The notes under the pieces: generated by a model | Databases searched by the model: none | Seen by the model: only the letters and a program-made list of their open reading frames with translations | Told to the model about the DNA's origin: nothing | Shown: positions 37,341 to 47,237 of the stretch, piece after piece | Position numbering within the stretch: the stretch's first letter is position 1 | Layout of the letters: every line of letters starts with the position of its first letter | Source of the DNA: Paracoccaceae bacterium | GTDB lineage: Bacteria > Pseudomonadota > Alphaproteobacteria > Rhodobacterales > Rhodobacteraceae | DNA: 64,000 bases | NCBI GenBank assembly: GCA_019090795.1 | Contig: JAHRVG010000097.1 | Location: 1-64,000, forward strand | Direction: 5' to 3' | Position numbers and translations under genes: made by a program

Positions 37341-37912
37341 TTTATCTGCCTATCTGCCGGAACCTTTTTACGCCCGCCAATCATAGCCTTGACCAGTGGA
37401 ACACCCGTTCGCCAACCGTCAAAGAATACGCCTCCGACATGCAACACTATAGAAACAATCAGCCAGCCAAAAGCAACCTCGTGCAGCTCCTCTACCCACT
37501 CAAAGCCAAAAAATCGAACAGTGCCCATCATGTAGCCTGTAACTCCAAGGAAAATGACAGTCGCCCAAATATTGTAAGCCATCAAAGCACCCAGCGGATT
37601 GTGGGATAAATGGACCACTTTGTCATTGCCCGACATGTACCGAAAATGGCGTAATGCGGCAAATGGATTTGGTGGAAAGGACCAAAACCGCGCGTATCGC
37701 GTGCCGATTATTCCCCAAACTAGCCGAATACCCACAATCCCGAGCGCGACATAGCCAACATACTCGTGCCATTTCCCGTCATCATCCAGAATTGCGCCAT
37801 TCAATAATATGGCAAATGCCAAAGACCAGTGGATCAATCTGACCAAAGGATCCCAGACCGCGAAACTGCGGGTTTTTGACAACCCGCAGTCAGAATTTTC
37901 GTTCTCTCGCAT
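37337..37912 (-). CDS. Cytochrome b561-type membrane protein
   Basis: This 191-aa four-helix cytochrome b of the bacterial b561 family has haem-ligand histidines in VRLIHWSLAF (helix 1), KWHEYVGYVALG (helix 2), ELHEVAFGWL and VLHVGGVFFD (later helices). It probably carries two b haems and moves electrons across or along the inner membrane. It lies 7 bp after the PepSY gene and overlaps the regulator gene. The partner that supplies or accepts electrons is not in the window. Confidence 0.88.
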   Translation of the reverse strand: MRENENSDCGLSKTRSFAVWDPLVRLIHWSLAFAILLNGAILDDDGKWHEYVGYVALGIVGIRLVWGIIGTRYARFWSFPPNPFAALRHFRYMSGNDKVVHLSHNPLGALMAYNIWATVIFLGVTGYMMGTVRFFGFEWVEELHEVAFGWLIVSIVLHVGGVFFDGWRTGVPLVKAMIGGRKKVPADRQIK

Positions 37913-37919
37913 GATCAGC

Positions 37920-38171
37920 TCACTTGAATTTCAGCTTGGTGACCTTGCCCGTCGTGGTGCTTACGTAAACCTCGCCCTTCGTCTTCCCTTTGACGAAATA
38001 CATCTCAATTTTTCCGTGTTCCATTTCGGTCTTGCGAACCTCATAGCCCATTTCGGTCAGTTTTGACTGAACCTCAGGGATGGTGGTTCCCAAAACCATA
38101 CCCATTTCGGCATCGGCGGCGAAAACCGGGCTTGCGAATGCCAGACAGGCCAGAACGATTAGTTTCTTCAT
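37920..38171 (-). CDS. Small secreted PepSY-domain protein
   Basis: This 83-aa protein has a signal peptide (MKKLIVLACLAFASPVFA) and one PepSY-like domain, seen in ..QSKLTEMGYEVRKTEMEHGKIEMYFVKGKTKGEVYVSTTTGKV. Such proteins occur beside cytochrome b561 genes and may bind a periplasmic ligand or interact with the cytochrome. An AGGAG site precedes the ATG. It is the first gene of a three-gene operon that ends with a membrane-anchored regulator. Confidence 0.87.
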   Translation of the reverse strand: MKKLIVLACLAFASPVFAADAEMGMVLGTTIPEVQSKLTEMGYEVRKTEMEHGKIEMYFVKGKTKGEVYVSTTTGKVTKLKFK

Positions 38172-38276
38172 CTTTTTATCTCCTAGTGATGAAAAGCGGA
38201 AAACAATCCGCCAACACCTTCAGAAATAGGGGGGCCGCCCAGAAACTAAATCCCCACCCCGCTTACTTTTAGGGTT

Positions 38277-38292
38277 GTAAGCGCCTGCTTAC
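38277..38292. promoter_or_regulatory. Inverted repeat upstream of the PepSY operon
   Basis: GTAAGC-GCCT-GCTTAC is a perfect 6-bp-arm hairpin or operator in the short gap between the convergently placed bolA end and the PepSY promoter. It may terminate bolA or bind a regulator; the sequence does not decide this. Confidence 0.4.
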
Positions 38293-38299
38293 AGGGATT

Positions 38300-38557
38300 T
38301 TACCCCCCCACATCCAAAGACAACGCATGGATAGGCCCCGCCATTTCTTCCTTTAACGCGCCGTAAATCGCCCGCTGCTGGGCCACGCGCGATTTTCCTT
38401 CAAACGCTGTCGCGCGGATTTTCACCGCAAAATGTGATTGCCCGCCCTCTGGCGCACCGCTATGGCCTGCGTGCATATGGCTTTCGTCAACCACTTCAAT
38501 TACTTGCGGCGAGAATGCCGCCTTCAGTTTCCGCTCGATGATGTCTTTTACCAACAT
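38300..38557 (-). CDS. BolA-family protein
   Basis: This 85-aa protein has the BolA fold signature ESHMHAGHSGAPEGGQSHFAVKI with the conserved His and the VAQQRAIYGAL helix. BolA proteins form [2Fe-2S] heterodimers with monothiol glutaredoxins and influence iron regulation and envelope stress. It is divergent from the J-domain gene with 92 bp between starts, and no glutaredoxin gene is adjacent here. Confidence 0.93.
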   Translation of the reverse strand: MLVKDIIERKLKAAFSPQVIEVVDESHMHAGHSGAPEGGQSHFAVKIRATAFEGKSRVAQQRAIYGALKEEMAGPIHALSLDVGG

Positions 38558-38649
38558 TTAATTGTCCTCAATTCGAAAAAGCCTCTTGGCTCGGTTGCTC
38601 AAAACGCTAGAATGCGTGATCTGAATCGACACGTAGCAGGAATTCGCCC

Positions 38650-39294
38650 ATGGCAAAAGGTTCACCTTTCAGTTTTGACATCTCGGTATCCGCAGACAAA
38701 AAGCGGCGCGCCCGTGGGCGGCGTGGTATGTCGGGGGCGTTTGAAACCTCGACGCGCGAGTGTGAGAAAGAGGGTTGTCACGAGCCGGGAAAATACCGCG
38801 CCCCAAAGCATCCTGACAATCTGGAAGAATTCTATTGGTTCTGCCTGAGCCACATTCGCGAATTCAACACCAAGTGGAATTTCTTTGAGAATCATTCCGA
38901 GGAAGAACTGGAAAAACAATTCGCAGCAGATCGCGTTTGGGAACGCGGCACCAAGCCTTTCGGCAAAAAAGGCCGTACATCGTCCGAGGAAAAAGCCTGG
39001 GCGCGCCTTGGCATTGATGACCCGCATCAGGTGCTGGGTAAAAATGCGACCCGCAATCCTGGTAAGGCTGATCCGTCCGCCAGCACACGGCGTTTGCCCC
39101 CCAACGAGCGCAAAGCCGTGGATGTCCTTGAGGCACGCGACAACTGGACAAAGAAGGAGTTGCGCAAACAGTATAAAAAGCTGATCAAGGAATTGCATCC
39201 CGATCTGAATGGCGGAGATCGCTCTGATGAGGAGCGTTTACAGCAAGTCGTCTGGGCGTGGGATGTGATCAAGGTGAGCAAAGTATTTAGGTAA
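38650..39294 (+). CDS. J-domain (DnaJ-like) protein
   Basis: This 214-aa cytoplasmic protein has a C-terminal J-domain (about residues 160-210), with the HPD motif in KELHPDLNGGD. The N-terminal half is not a standard DnaJ arrangement: it has a CEKEGCHEPG segment resembling a small metal-binding turn and an EEFYWFCLSHIREFN segment. This form (N-terminal conserved domain, J-domain last) is common in Rhodobacterales. It probably recruits DnaK to a specific client. The ATG follows AGGAATTCGCC. Confidence 0.86.
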   Translation: MAKGSPFSFDISVSADKKRRARGRRGMSGAFETSTRECEKEGCHEPGKYRAPKHPDNLEEFYWFCLSHIREFNTKWNFFENHSEEELEKQFAADRVWERGTKPFGKKGRTSSEEKAWARLGIDDPHQVLGKNATRNPGKADPSASTRRLPPNERKAVDVLEARDNWTKKELRKQYKKLIKELHPDLNGGDRSDEERLQQVVWAWDVIKVSKVFR

Positions 39295-39317
39295 TGCCTT
39301 CAGCAGTGGGGTCTGGC

Positions 39318-39824
39318 ATGAGAATCATTCTGGCGATCGCCATTTCTTTGATTGCGTTGCCTGTAGGCGCACAACAAATTCCAAAACCCCAAGCCTTTGA
39401 AATATACGGGGAAAATACTCCGTTCAAAGCCTTCGCCGCTTCGCGCGGCGGGTCTGCCTGGGGCATGACCTTTGGCGCACATTCCTATCCGGAGGCGGAG
39501 GCAAAGGCCATGGCGCTGTGTGAACGCAACCGAAAATCCGGCGACGGGCGCTGCCGTATTATTGATATTCAAGGTCGCTATGGCGCCCATCGTGGCCATA
39601 ATTATGCCCTCAGTGCTGCCGCACGAGCAGATTACGAACAAAACTACCTGCCTGTGCGCCGATTGCACAGAGCATTCGCAACCTCGCCAGATGGCCCTTG
39701 GGGATGGGCAATGGGCGGTTCCGAGAGCGCCGCAAGCCGACGCGCCGTGGCCAAATGCAACGCTTTGGGTGAAGGGCTAGCGCCTTGCCATGTGATTGAT
39801 GTGGACGGGTTCCGGCGCGACTAG
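39318..39824 (+). CDS. Secreted protein with two DUF4189-like repeats
   Basis: This 168-aa protein starts at ATG 39318 (MRIILAIAISLIALPVGA) with a clear signal peptide; the frame is also open to 39294. The mature part has two related copies of about 50 aa. The first (AFAASRGGSAWGMTFGAHSY...CRIIDIQG) and the second (AFATSPDGPWGWAMGGSES...CHVIDVDG) both carry an Ala-rich segment, a GW/AW pair and a late C-x-(I/V)-I-D motif. This resembles DUF4189 domains. The product is periplasmic or extracellular, function unknown. It lies in the same orientation directly after the J-domain gene. Confidence 0.72.
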   Translation: MRIILAIAISLIALPVGAQQIPKPQAFEIYGENTPFKAFAASRGGSAWGMTFGAHSYPEAEAKAMALCERNRKSGDGRCRIIDIQGRYGAHRGHNYALSAAARADYEQNYLPVRRLHRAFATSPDGPWGWAMGGSESAASRRAVAKCNALGEGLAPCHVIDVDGFRRD

Positions 39825-40130
39825 AGCCTTTGCTGTTAAAGGCGTATCTTTCCCACTGTCCCACCAAACACTCAGCTTTACGTGCTGTCCGCGTTTGCTA
39901 TTGAGCCACAGGCAGAGGCCCATCGGGTAGCGCCTTGGCGGGGCTAGTTATCAGATCGTTTCGAGCGCACTCTCTCATCCCAGAAAGCGTGAGTGAACAC
40001 ATCATAAGTTAGGTAAATGAGAGAAGTCCGTCCGTGCCTTCAATGCTTGCGGCGGGATATTTAAAGGCCGGACCGTTGCGTCGGGCAATTGGGGAAAAGG
40101 GGCGCTGAATGCCCCTTTTATGGAGTTGGA
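39825..40130. other. Gene-free stretch downstream of trpB
   Basis: No reading frame with a ribosome site was seen. It holds a long-armed inverted repeat TCTCTCAT (39971-39978) / ATGAGAGA (40017-40024) and the trpB terminator at 40095-40119. The rest appears unstructured. Confidence 0.5.
40095..40119 (-). terminator. Terminator after trpB
   Basis: AAAAGGGGC-GCTGAAT-GCCCCTTTT is a perfect 9-bp stem with a 7-base loop 12 bp after the trpB stop. On the minus strand it is followed by a short U-run. The run of A before the stem lets it also work in the opposite direction. Confidence 0.85.
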
Positions 40131-41333
40131 TTAATCGCCGTAACCATAGGTTTCAGTCACATAATCAATGTCTTTGTCGCCGCGACCAGACAGGTTGATC
40201 AGGATCGACTTACCCATGTGGTTCTTGGCCTCACGCATGGCAAAGGCCAGCGCATGGGCGCTCTCTAACGCGGGAATAATGCCTTCATAACGCGACATAT
40301 CGTAAAAGGCTTTCAGCGATTCCTTGTCATCCGCAATGGCGTAATTCACCCGTCCGGTTTTCTGCAAATGGGCGTGCTCTGGTCCAACGCCGGGGTAATC
40401 CAGACCCGATGCCAGTGTGTTCACCGGTGCCGGTTCGCCACTTTCATCGACCAGCAGTTTCGTGCGGAACCCGTGAATATCGCCGTCCTGACCATAGGTC
40501 AGTGTCGCTGCGTGATCGCCTAGTTTTGACGATGTACCGCCCGGCTCCACCCCATACAACTCTACCCCTTCGTCATCAAAGAACCCCGAGAAAATCCCCA
40601 TCGCGTTTGAACCACCGCCCACACAGGCCGCAACGATGTCGGGTAACTCCCCTGTCATATCAATGAATTGCTCACGTGCTTCGATGCCAACGACCTTTTG
40701 AAAATCGCGCACCATTCTGGGAAACGGGTGCGGGCCAACAACCGAGCCAATACCAAACAGAGCGGTATCGGCCTGTCCCATGTAGGAACCAAAGGCGGAA
40801 TCCACTGCTTCTTTGAGGGTTTTTGCCCCCTCGCCCACTGGCACCACAGTTGCGCCCAGTAATTTCATACGCACCACATTGGGCGCTTCCTTGGCCATGT
40901 CGACCTCGCCCATGTGGATTTCGCATTCCATGCCAAAGTAGGCCGCAGCGGTGGCCAGCGCCACGCCGTGTTGTCCCGCGCCGGTTTCCGCAATCAGCTT
41001 GGTTTTACCCATGTGCTTGGCCAGCAGGCCCTCGGCCATACAGTGGTTCAGCTTGTGCGCGCCAGTGTGGTTCAAATCTTCACGCTTGGCGTAAATCTGC
41101 GCGCCGCCTGCCATTTCTGACATGTTTTTCAGATAGGAAATTGGCGTTGGGCGACCCTGAAAATGTTTGCGAATATAACGCAGGTCATTCATGTATTCAG
41201 CAGATTTTGACAGGCGCTCATAGGCAGCGGCAATTTCCTCGAAATGCGGCACCAAGGGCGGAGGCAGCATTGCACCGCCATAGTCGCCAAAAAATCCGTC
41301 GCGGGTCGGGGTGGTTTTCAAATACGGTTTCAT
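40131..41333 (-). CDS. trpB: Tryptophan synthase beta chain, stand-alone copy
   Basis: This 400-aa PLP enzyme makes tryptophan from indole and serine. The PLP lysine is K94 in [10 protein letters not shown], where the common form is HTGAHKINN. Other standard motifs are [27 protein letters not shown] and the phosphate-binding GRGDKD. ATG 41333 follows AGGGA; an in-frame ATG at 41348 is also possible. No trpA or trpF is adjacent, and the gene lies 68 bp after murD in the same direction. It may be the tail gene of the division cluster, or a second trpB used for indole salvage. Sequence cannot decide. Confidence 0.85.
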   Translation of the reverse strand: MKPYLKTTPTRDGFFGDYGGAMLPPPLVPHFEEIAAAYERLSKSAEYMNDLRYIRKHFQGRPTPISYLKNMSEMAGGAQIYAKREDLNHTGAHKLNHCMAEGLLAKHMGKTKLIAETGAGQHGVALATAAAYFGMECEIHMGEVDMAKEAPNVVRMKLLGATVVPVGEGAKTLKEAVDSAFGSYMGQADTALFGIGSVVGPHPFPRMVRDFQKVVGIEAREQFIDMTGELPDIVAACVGGGSNAMGIFSGFFDDEGVELYGVEPGGTSSKLGDHAATLTYGQDGDIHGFRTKLLVDESGEPAPVNTLASGLDYPGVGPEHAHLQKTGRVNYAIADDKESLKAFYDMSRYEGIIPALESAHALAFAMREAKNHMGKSILINLSGRGDKDIDYVTETYGYGD

Positions 41334-41401
41334 AATGTTCCCTGTCATACTGTTGCGCGGTAAACGTCTGCAATTATCGTTGGAAATGCAACAAGAAACC
41401 G

Positions 41402-42805
41402 CTATTGCGACGAAAGTGCCGCTACCGCCGCTGCAAAAGCATCCCCCCGTGCTTCAAAGCTGGTGAACTGGTCGAAACTGGCGCAAGCGGGGGCCAGCAA
41501 AACGACATCTCCGGCTTGGGCCTCGGCTGCGGCATCCGCAACCGCCTGTTCAATGGTACCGCTAATGGTGTTGGGCAAATTCCCAACCTGTTTGACAAAT
41601 TCAGCAGCAGTTTCCCCAATGAAATAGGCTTTTTTAACCCGTTCCAAGATCGGTTCAAGTGCAGTAATTCCCCCCGCTTTGGCCTGTCCACCGGCAATCC
41701 AGTGAATATTTTTGAACGCCAGCAAGGATTTCTCGGCCGCATCCGCGTTGGTGGCTTTGGAATCATTCACATAGATCACGCCGTGTTTTTGCGCGATGAT
41801 CTGACAGCGGTGTGGCAGGCCGGGATAGCTGCGCAGATGCTCCTCAACCAGACGCGGGGCAAGGCCGATGGAGCGACAGGCCGCATAGGCCGCGCAGGCG
41901 TTCTGGTGGTTGTGGGCACCGGGCAAGCCCTGCATATCGCGCAGATCAATCGAGGCCACCTGCCGCCCCTTGCGCCACTCTGCCAGAAAGCCTTTGCGGG
42001 CGAAAACCGACCAGCCGGTTTTCAGTTTAGTGCCCGAAGAAATACGGATCACCGGCTCGCCACTATCGCCGCGATCTTGCAACAGACCCGCCAGAAACGC
42101 GCCTTCCATTTCGTCCACCCCGATGATGGAGCGATCCGGACAGCCCTCGATAAACAACCGCCGTTTCGCGGCAAAATAGCCGCCCAAACCACCGTGACGA
42201 TCCAGATGATCAGGGGAAAGGTTCATAAACAGGGCAATGTCAGGGGCCAAAGATCGCGCCAGTTCAGTTTGATAAGAGCTGAGTTCGAGGATGGTAATCT
42301 GCCCCTCCGCAGCCGGATCAAGATCCAGCGCGCCACGGCCAATATTGCCGCCCATTTGCACAGGGCGACCCGCCGCGCGCAGGATATGTTCGATCAGCGC
42401 CGTGGTGGTTGACTTGCCGTTGGAACCGGTCACGCAGATCACCCGCGGCAGCACCTCAAAATCATCCCACGCACGCGTGCCATAACTGCGAAAAAATAAC
42501 CCGATGTCGTTGTCGACCACTGCCCCCATATCCCAAGCCTTACGGATGATCGGATGCGGCGCGGGGTAGAGATGTGGAATGCCGGGCGAGGTGACCAAAA
42601 CCTCGATCCCCTCCCAGGCGCGATCCTTGTTTAGGTCCGCAACCTCGAAACCCTCATCCTCGGCCATGCTTCGGGCGGGTTCATTATCGTCCCAGCAAAC
42701 CGGAATGGCCCCACCGGCACGCAACGCCCGCGCGCATGTCAGACCCGAACGCCCAAGGCCCAGAACCGCCACCCGCTTGCCTTCATATCCAACTACGGGG
42801 ATCAT
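41402..42805 (-). CDS. murD: UDP-N-acetylmuramoylalanine-D-glutamate ligase
   Basis: This 467-aa cytoplasmic ligase adds D-glutamate in peptidoglycan precursor synthesis. The N-terminal UDP-binding domain begins [12 protein letters not shown]. The ATP loop is [16 protein letters not shown] (near residue 125), with [11 protein letters not shown] and [12 protein letters not shown] later. It belongs to the dcw cluster but is separated from mraY by an RTX gene. It is followed not by ftsW/murG but by trpB, so the cluster is broken here. Confidence 0.96.
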   Translation of the reverse strand: MIPVVGYEGKRVAVLGLGRSGLTCARALRAGGAIPVCWDDNEPARSMAEDEGFEVADLNKDRAWEGIEVLVTSPGIPHLYPAPHPIIRKAWDMGAVVDNDIGLFFRSYGTRAWDDFEVLPRVICVTGSNGKSTTTALIEHILRAAGRPVQMGGNIGRGALDLDPAAEGQITILELSSYQTELARSLAPDIALFMNLSPDHLDRHGGLGGYFAAKRRLFIEGCPDRSIIGVDEMEGAFLAGLLQDRGDSGEPVIRISSGTKLKTGWSVFARKGFLAEWRKGRQVASIDLRDMQGLPGAHNHQNACAAYAACRSIGLAPRLVEEHLRSYPGLPHRCQIIAQKHGVIYVNDSKATNADAAEKSLLAFKNIHWIAGGQAKAGGITALEPILERVKKAYFIGETAAEFVKQVGNLPNTISGTIEQAVADAAAEAQAGDVVLLAPACASFDQFTSFEARGDAFAAAVAALSSQ

Positions 42806-42884
42806 TTTCTACCCTTCCAGTGTTTTCCGGTTTGTTTAGGATAGAGTTGGGAGATTGGCAAATGTTTGTCGTATGAATGATGCT

Positions 42885-44615
42885 TTAGATAAACTCGATA
42901 TCGTCAATCAGCGCGCCGATGTCAGTTATTCCCTTGAGGGTCAGCTTGTCCGTGCCAAAATCAAACACAACATCACCATCCACGATACTGGCCTTGTTGA
43001 TTACAAACATCCCCGGTGTCAGCCCACCCCGCATGCTCTGATCGAACTGAAGGGTGTCAATATCATCCTTAAAGTCGGTAATTTTATCGCGTCCATAGCC
43101 CACTTTGAAGACAAATGTGTCCTCTCCTGCGCCGCCGGTTAATTTATCCCTACCCTTGCCGCCATCCAGCTGGTCATTTCCAGCCTCGCCTTTTATCTTA
43201 TCTTTACCGCCGTCGCCCTGCATTTTGTCATTGCCTTTGCCGCCGCGCAAAATGTCCTCACCCTTACCGCCAGATAGCTTGTCATGCCCACTGCCGCCTT
43301 TGATAATATCGTTGCCCGCGCCACCATACACTACGTCTCGGCCGCCCTGCCCCAGCAAAAGATCGTCCCCTCCTTGCCCGTCCATCCAGTTGGCACCGAT
43401 TTCGTCATACATGGTATCATTCAATGACGTGCCAAATAGCTGCGCCGCAAATTGCTGGCCATAAATGCCATCGTCATTCCCAGCATGGTCGCCTGAATCC
43501 CACGTCACCACAAAGCCCCCATTGGCAAGCGCTGCGATGGCCGGGTAGTCTTGGCCATCATCGGTAAAAGTATTGATCTGGAATTCCTTGCCAACGGCAT
43601 CGCCACCAGCATCAAACCTTTGGCCATAGATTCCCGCCCGATCACCATCTTGGTGCAAAGACATCCAAGTTGCCACAAAACCGCCATCTGCCAACGCGAC
43701 AATCTCTTGGTCAGATTGAAGGTCAGAGGTGTGGCTGTTGACCTGAAACTGGGTGCCCGCTGCCCTGCCAAGATAATCAAAACGTTGCGCAAAAATGCCG
43801 TTGTCTTCGCTGGCTGCCCCCTCGCCATTCCACATCACCATGAAACCGCCATTGACCAAACCGGCAACTTTCGCACCTGATTGATAGCCAGCGGTGTATG
43901 TGTTCACTTGAAATTCAGAACCCACCGCATTTCCAACCGCATCATAGCGCTGACCATAAATACCATCTTTGTCACCGTCTTGCCAAGACGCCCACGTCAC
44001 CACGAAACTGCCGTCATTCAAAGCTGAAACAGTAGGGTGGGTCTGTACACCCAATGTGTAGGTATTCACTTGAAACTCAGCACCTTCCGCAACGCCATCT
44101 TTATCAAAGCGTCTGGCAAAAATGCCCCAACTGTCACCATCCTGATCGCGGGCATTCCATGTCACCACAAAACTACCATCATCCAGCACTGTCACAATTG
44201 CCGCCCCCTGGGATGCTGTGTCAGGATCGCTGATGGCGAATTCACCACCAACAGTTTTCCCTTTGGCATCATATCGTTGGCCGATAATACTGTAACCAAC
44301 CCCGGAACCGCCACTCGACTGCCACGCGACAACAAACCCTCCATCATCAAGCGCGGCAATGGAAGGCGCCTCCTGATGCAAATTCCAAGTCGTATTAATT
44401 TGAAACTCCCCGCCCAGAGCGGTACCCTTTGAATTGAAATACTGGCCAAAAATGCCGTTGCCATTCCCGTCTTGCCCCTGCGAGGTCCAGGCGACCACAT
44501 AACCACCATCTGCCAACCCAGCAACGGACGACCCAACCTGCCAAGTATAATTACCGGTGTTTATAAAACTGCTGGCGCGAAATTCCGTTCCGTGCGGGAT
44601 GAAGCCTTTGGTCAT
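42885..44615 (-). CDS. RTX calcium-binding protein with seven repeated blades, inside the dcw cluster
   Basis: This 576-aa protein has no N-terminal signal and a C-terminal RTX block (about residues 418-540) of eight or more GGxGxDxLxGG nonapeptides, so it is probably secreted by a type I system with a C-terminal signal. The first 400 residues are seven copies of a ~54-aa unit of the form DGGFVVTW...QDGD..GIYGQRFDA.G..VG.EFQVNT, which suggests a seven-bladed propeller-like domain. No hlyB/hlyD-type exporter is adjacent. It lies between mraY (99 bp) and murD (79 bp) in the same direction, an unusual insertion in a conserved cluster. Surface adhesion or matrix binding is possible but not shown. 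Confidence 0.86.
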   Translation of the reverse strand: MTKGFIPHGTEFRASSFINTGNYTWQVGSSVAGLADGGYVVAWTSQGQDGNGNGIFGQYFNSKGTALGGEFQINTTWNLHQEAPSIAALDDGGFVVAWQSSGGSGVGYSIIGQRYDAKGKTVGGEFAISDPDTASQGAAIVTVLDDGSFVVTWNARDQDGDSWGIFARRFDKDGVAEGAEFQVNTYTLGVQTHPTVSALNDGSFVVTWASWQDGDKDGIYGQRYDAVGNAVGSEFQVNTYTAGYQSGAKVAGLVNGGFMVMWNGEGAASEDNGIFAQRFDYLGRAAGTQFQVNSHTSDLQSDQEIVALADGGFVATWMSLHQDGDRAGIYGQRFDAGGDAVGKEFQINTFTDDGQDYPAIAALANGGFVVTWDSGDHAGNDDGIYGQQFAAQLFGTSLNDTMYDEIGANWMDGQGGDDLLLGQGGRDVVYGGAGNDIIKGGSGHDKLSGGKGEDILRGGKGNDKMQGDGGKDKIKGEAGNDQLDGGKGRDKLTGGAGEDTFVFKVGYGRDKITDFKDDIDTLQFDQSMRGGLTPGMFVINKASIVDGDVVFDFGTDKLTLKGITDIGALIDDIEFI

Positions 44616-44714
44616 GACAAATCCTGTTAGCTAAATACAAATGAAGCTTCCGAGAATCCAGAAAAGCCCGAGGAAAACCCTATCCGACCATAATTTGGAA
44701 AAGAGTGATAAAAA

Positions 44715-45800
44715 TCACCTAATTTTCAGCGTCGCCAATCCTACCAGCGCCAACACCAGTGAAATAATCCAAAAGCGGATGACGATTTGAGGTTCTGACC
44801 AGCCGAGTTTTTCGAAATGGTGGTGGATCGGGGCCATCAGGAACACCCGCTTGCCGGTGCTTTTGAAATAAAGCACCTGAATGATCACCGATAGGGCCTC
44901 GACCACAAACAGCCCACCAACGATGCCCATGACGATCTCGTGTTTGGTGCAAACCGCAATAGCCCCGAGCGCGCCGCCAAGGGCAAGGGAACCGGTATCA
45001 CCCATGAACACGGCAGCAGGTGGAGCATTGTACCACAGAAAGCCGAGGCCGCCACCGATCAGGGCTGCCGAGAAGATCAGCAATTCACCGGTTCCGGCAA
45101 CGTAATGCACATCAAGGTATTGGGTAAAATCGGTGCGCCCGACAACATAGGCGATAGCGCCCAGAGTTCCCGCCGCGATCATCACCGGCATGATCGCGAG
45201 ACCATCCAGACCATCGGTCAGGTTCACCGCATTGGCGGCACCGACGATAACGAACATTGCAAAAGGGAAATACAACAGGCCCATGGACAACAGCACATCT
45301 TTGAAAACCGGCAGCGCGAGCTTGTTGCTCAGGGCCTCGGGGTGCATTTGACTCACGGTAATACTGGCAACCAGCGCGATTGCAAAGCCAAGGGCAAGGC
45401 GGGCCTTGCCCGAAAATCCAGCATGGGTTTGCTTTGTAACCTTCAGATAATCATCAATAAACCCGATGATAGCGAAACCGATTGTGACCAAAAGCACCAC
45501 CCAGACATACCCGTTATCAGAGCGCGCCCACAGCAAAGTGGACAGGATCATGGTGCCAAGGATCAGAACCCCGCCCATGGTTGGTGTGCCCGCCTTCTCG
45601 ACAATGTGGCTTTCGGGACCATCATCACGGATCGGCTGACCATTTTTCTGGTGGCGTTTCAATTTCCGGATCAGCGCCGGGCCAAACATGAAGCTGAGAA
45701 TCAAAGAGGTGAAAAACGCCCCGCCTGCACGAAAGGTGATATAGCGGAACAGGTTGAAAAAATCGCCCCCATCCGCAAACTGGCTTAGAAAATACAGCAT
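44715..45800 (-). CDS. mraY: Phospho-N-acetylmuramoyl-pentapeptide transferase
   Basis: This 361-aa integral membrane enzyme transfers phospho-MurNAc-pentapeptide to undecaprenyl phosphate, giving lipid I. It has about ten helices and the catalytic motifs [25 protein letters not shown] and MAPIHHHFE. It lies 3 bp after murF and is followed by the RTX gene in place of the usual direct murD neighbour. Confidence 0.96.
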   Translation of the reverse strand: MLYFLSQFADGGDFFNLFRYITFRAGGAFFTSLILSFMFGPALIRKLKRHQKNGQPIRDDGPESHIVEKAGTPTMGGVLILGTMILSTLLWARSDNGYVWVVLLVTIGFAIIGFIDDYLKVTKQTHAGFSGKARLALGFAIALVASITVSQMHPEALSNKLALPVFKDVLLSMGLLYFPFAMFVIVGAANAVNLTDGLDGLAIMPVMIAAGTLGAIAYVVGRTDFTQYLDVHYVAGTGELLIFSAALIGGGLGFLWYNAPPAAVFMGDTGSLALGGALGAIAVCTKHEIVMGIVGGLFVVEALSVIIQVLYFKSTGKRVFLMAPIHHHFEKLGWSEPQIVIRFWIISLVLALVGLATLKIR

Positions 45801-45803
45801 CCG

Positions 45804-47237
45804 CTATCCTTTGTCTGTCTGCTCGGTACCAAGGGCACGGATGGCTGTCACCACCTGCCCCACACGCGCCCCGAGCGAGCCTTTAACCATTGCCACATCG
45901 CCTGCGTCAAGCAAGCGGTGCACATTCGCAGCCATTGCTGCCCCATCTTCAAACCACATGCCCTGCTTGCCAAAAGGCAGCCCAGCGTGCAGTATTTTCA
46001 TCTGCGGACCACAGGTGTGGATCACATCGATCCGTTCCAGCGCGGCCAATTCCGCCAGCGCCCCATGCAATGCCCCGCTTGTCGGCCCCAGTTCCAGCAT
46101 ATCGCCCAGAAAGGCAATGCGGCGGCCTGTCACGATCCGGCCCAGATTGTCAATCGGTGTCGCAGCGGCAAGCACGTCCAGCGCCGCCTGCATCGAGGTG
46201 GGATTGGCGTTGTAACTCTCGTCGATCAGCTCCAGCGTTTCACCGGCGCCGTTGGCCAGATCAATGATGTGGCGGGCACCGCGCCCGTCAGGGGCGTGCC
46301 AGTGGGCCAGCGCCAGCATCGCTTGTGCCGGATCCCCCCCAACCGCTTGCACTGCTGCCAGCGCGGACAGGGCGTTCATCGCCAGATGTTGACCGGGGGC
46401 GGCAAGCCTGAACAGGATAGGCTGGCCATTGAACAGCGTGTCCACGGTGGTACTGGTCCCTGCCAGCATAGCCCCTTTCAGCACCAGATCGGCACTGCTG
46501 CTGGTGCCAAAACTGGAAACCTTTGCATCCCTTCGCCGCGCCGCTTTGGCCAACAGGCCAAAACTGGGAATATCGGCGTTCAGCACCGCAATACCGCCCT
46601 TGCGCAGACCCTCGAATATCTCGGCTTTGGCCTTTGCAATTTCGGTAATGTCTTTGAATGCCGCCATATGCACCGCAGCAACAGTGGTGATAATCGCCAC
46701 ATCTAGATCCGCCATCACCGCGAGGGGGCCAATTTCGCCGGGGTGGTTCATCCCGATTTCGATCACCGCAAATTCTGTGTCGCGCGACATACGCGCCAGC
46801 GTCAGCGGCACGCCCCAGTGGTTATTGAAGCTGCGTACTGCGGCGTGAACCTTGCCAAAAGGCGCAAGGGCTGTGCGCAACATTTCTTTGGTACCTGTTT
46901 TACCGACAGATCCGGTAACACCGATCACTTTGGCCTCGGTACGCGCGCGCGCCGCCACGCCCATTTTTTCCAGTGCCTTTAGAACATCCGCCACTACCAA
47001 CAACGGCGCATCCGGTGCCACGCCTTCGGGCACGCGGGAAACCAGTGCGGCACTCGCCCCTTTTTCCAGCGCTGCCGCGACAAACTCATGGCCATCACGC
47101 TGATCGGTCAGGGCGACAAACAAATCCCCCGCTTCAATCGAGCGGGTATCAATCGACACGCCGGTTGCCTGCCACTCAACAGCGCAAACGCCGCCCGTGG
47201 CCGCAATCGCCTCGGCGCTGGTCCAGAGCATGCTCAT
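45804..47237 (-). CDS. murF: UDP-N-acetylmuramoyl-tripeptide-D-alanyl-D-alanine ligase
   Basis: This 477-aa Mur ligase completes the pentapeptide. The ATP loop is GVTGSVGKTGTKEML (near residue 108), and the central domain has FNNHWGVPLTLARM and ADIP. The start ATG overlaps the murE stop (ATGA). Length fits alphaproteobacterial MurF, and no catalytic motif is missing. Confidence 0.95.
   Translation of the reverse strand: MSMLWTSAEAIAATGGVCAVEWQATGVSIDTRSIEAGDLFVALTDQRDGHEFVAAALEKGASAALVSRVPEGVAPDAPLLVVADVLKALEKMGVAARARTEAKVIGVTGSVGKTGTKEMLRTALAPFGKVHAAVRSFNNHWGVPLTLARMSRDTEFAVIEIGMNHPGEIGPLAVMADLDVAIITTVAAVHMAAFKDITEIAKAKAEIFEGLRKGGIAVLNADIPSFGLLAKAARRRDAKVSSFGTSSSADLVLKGAMLAGTSTTVDTLFNGQPILFRLAAPGQHLAMNALSALAAVQAVGGDPAQAMLALAHWHAPDGRGARHIIDLANGAGETLELIDESYNANPTSMQAALDVLAAATPIDNLGRIVTGRRIAFLGDMLELGPTSGALHGALAELAALERIDVIHTCGPQMKILHAGLPFGKQGMWFEDGAAMAANVHRLLDAGDVAMVKGSLGARVGQVVTAIRALGTEQTDKG

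Noticed and set aside
44616-44714. A type I secretion operon for the RTX protein
   Set aside because: Only 99 bases separate it from mraY, and no ABC exporter, membrane-fusion or outer-membrane gene lies in the window.
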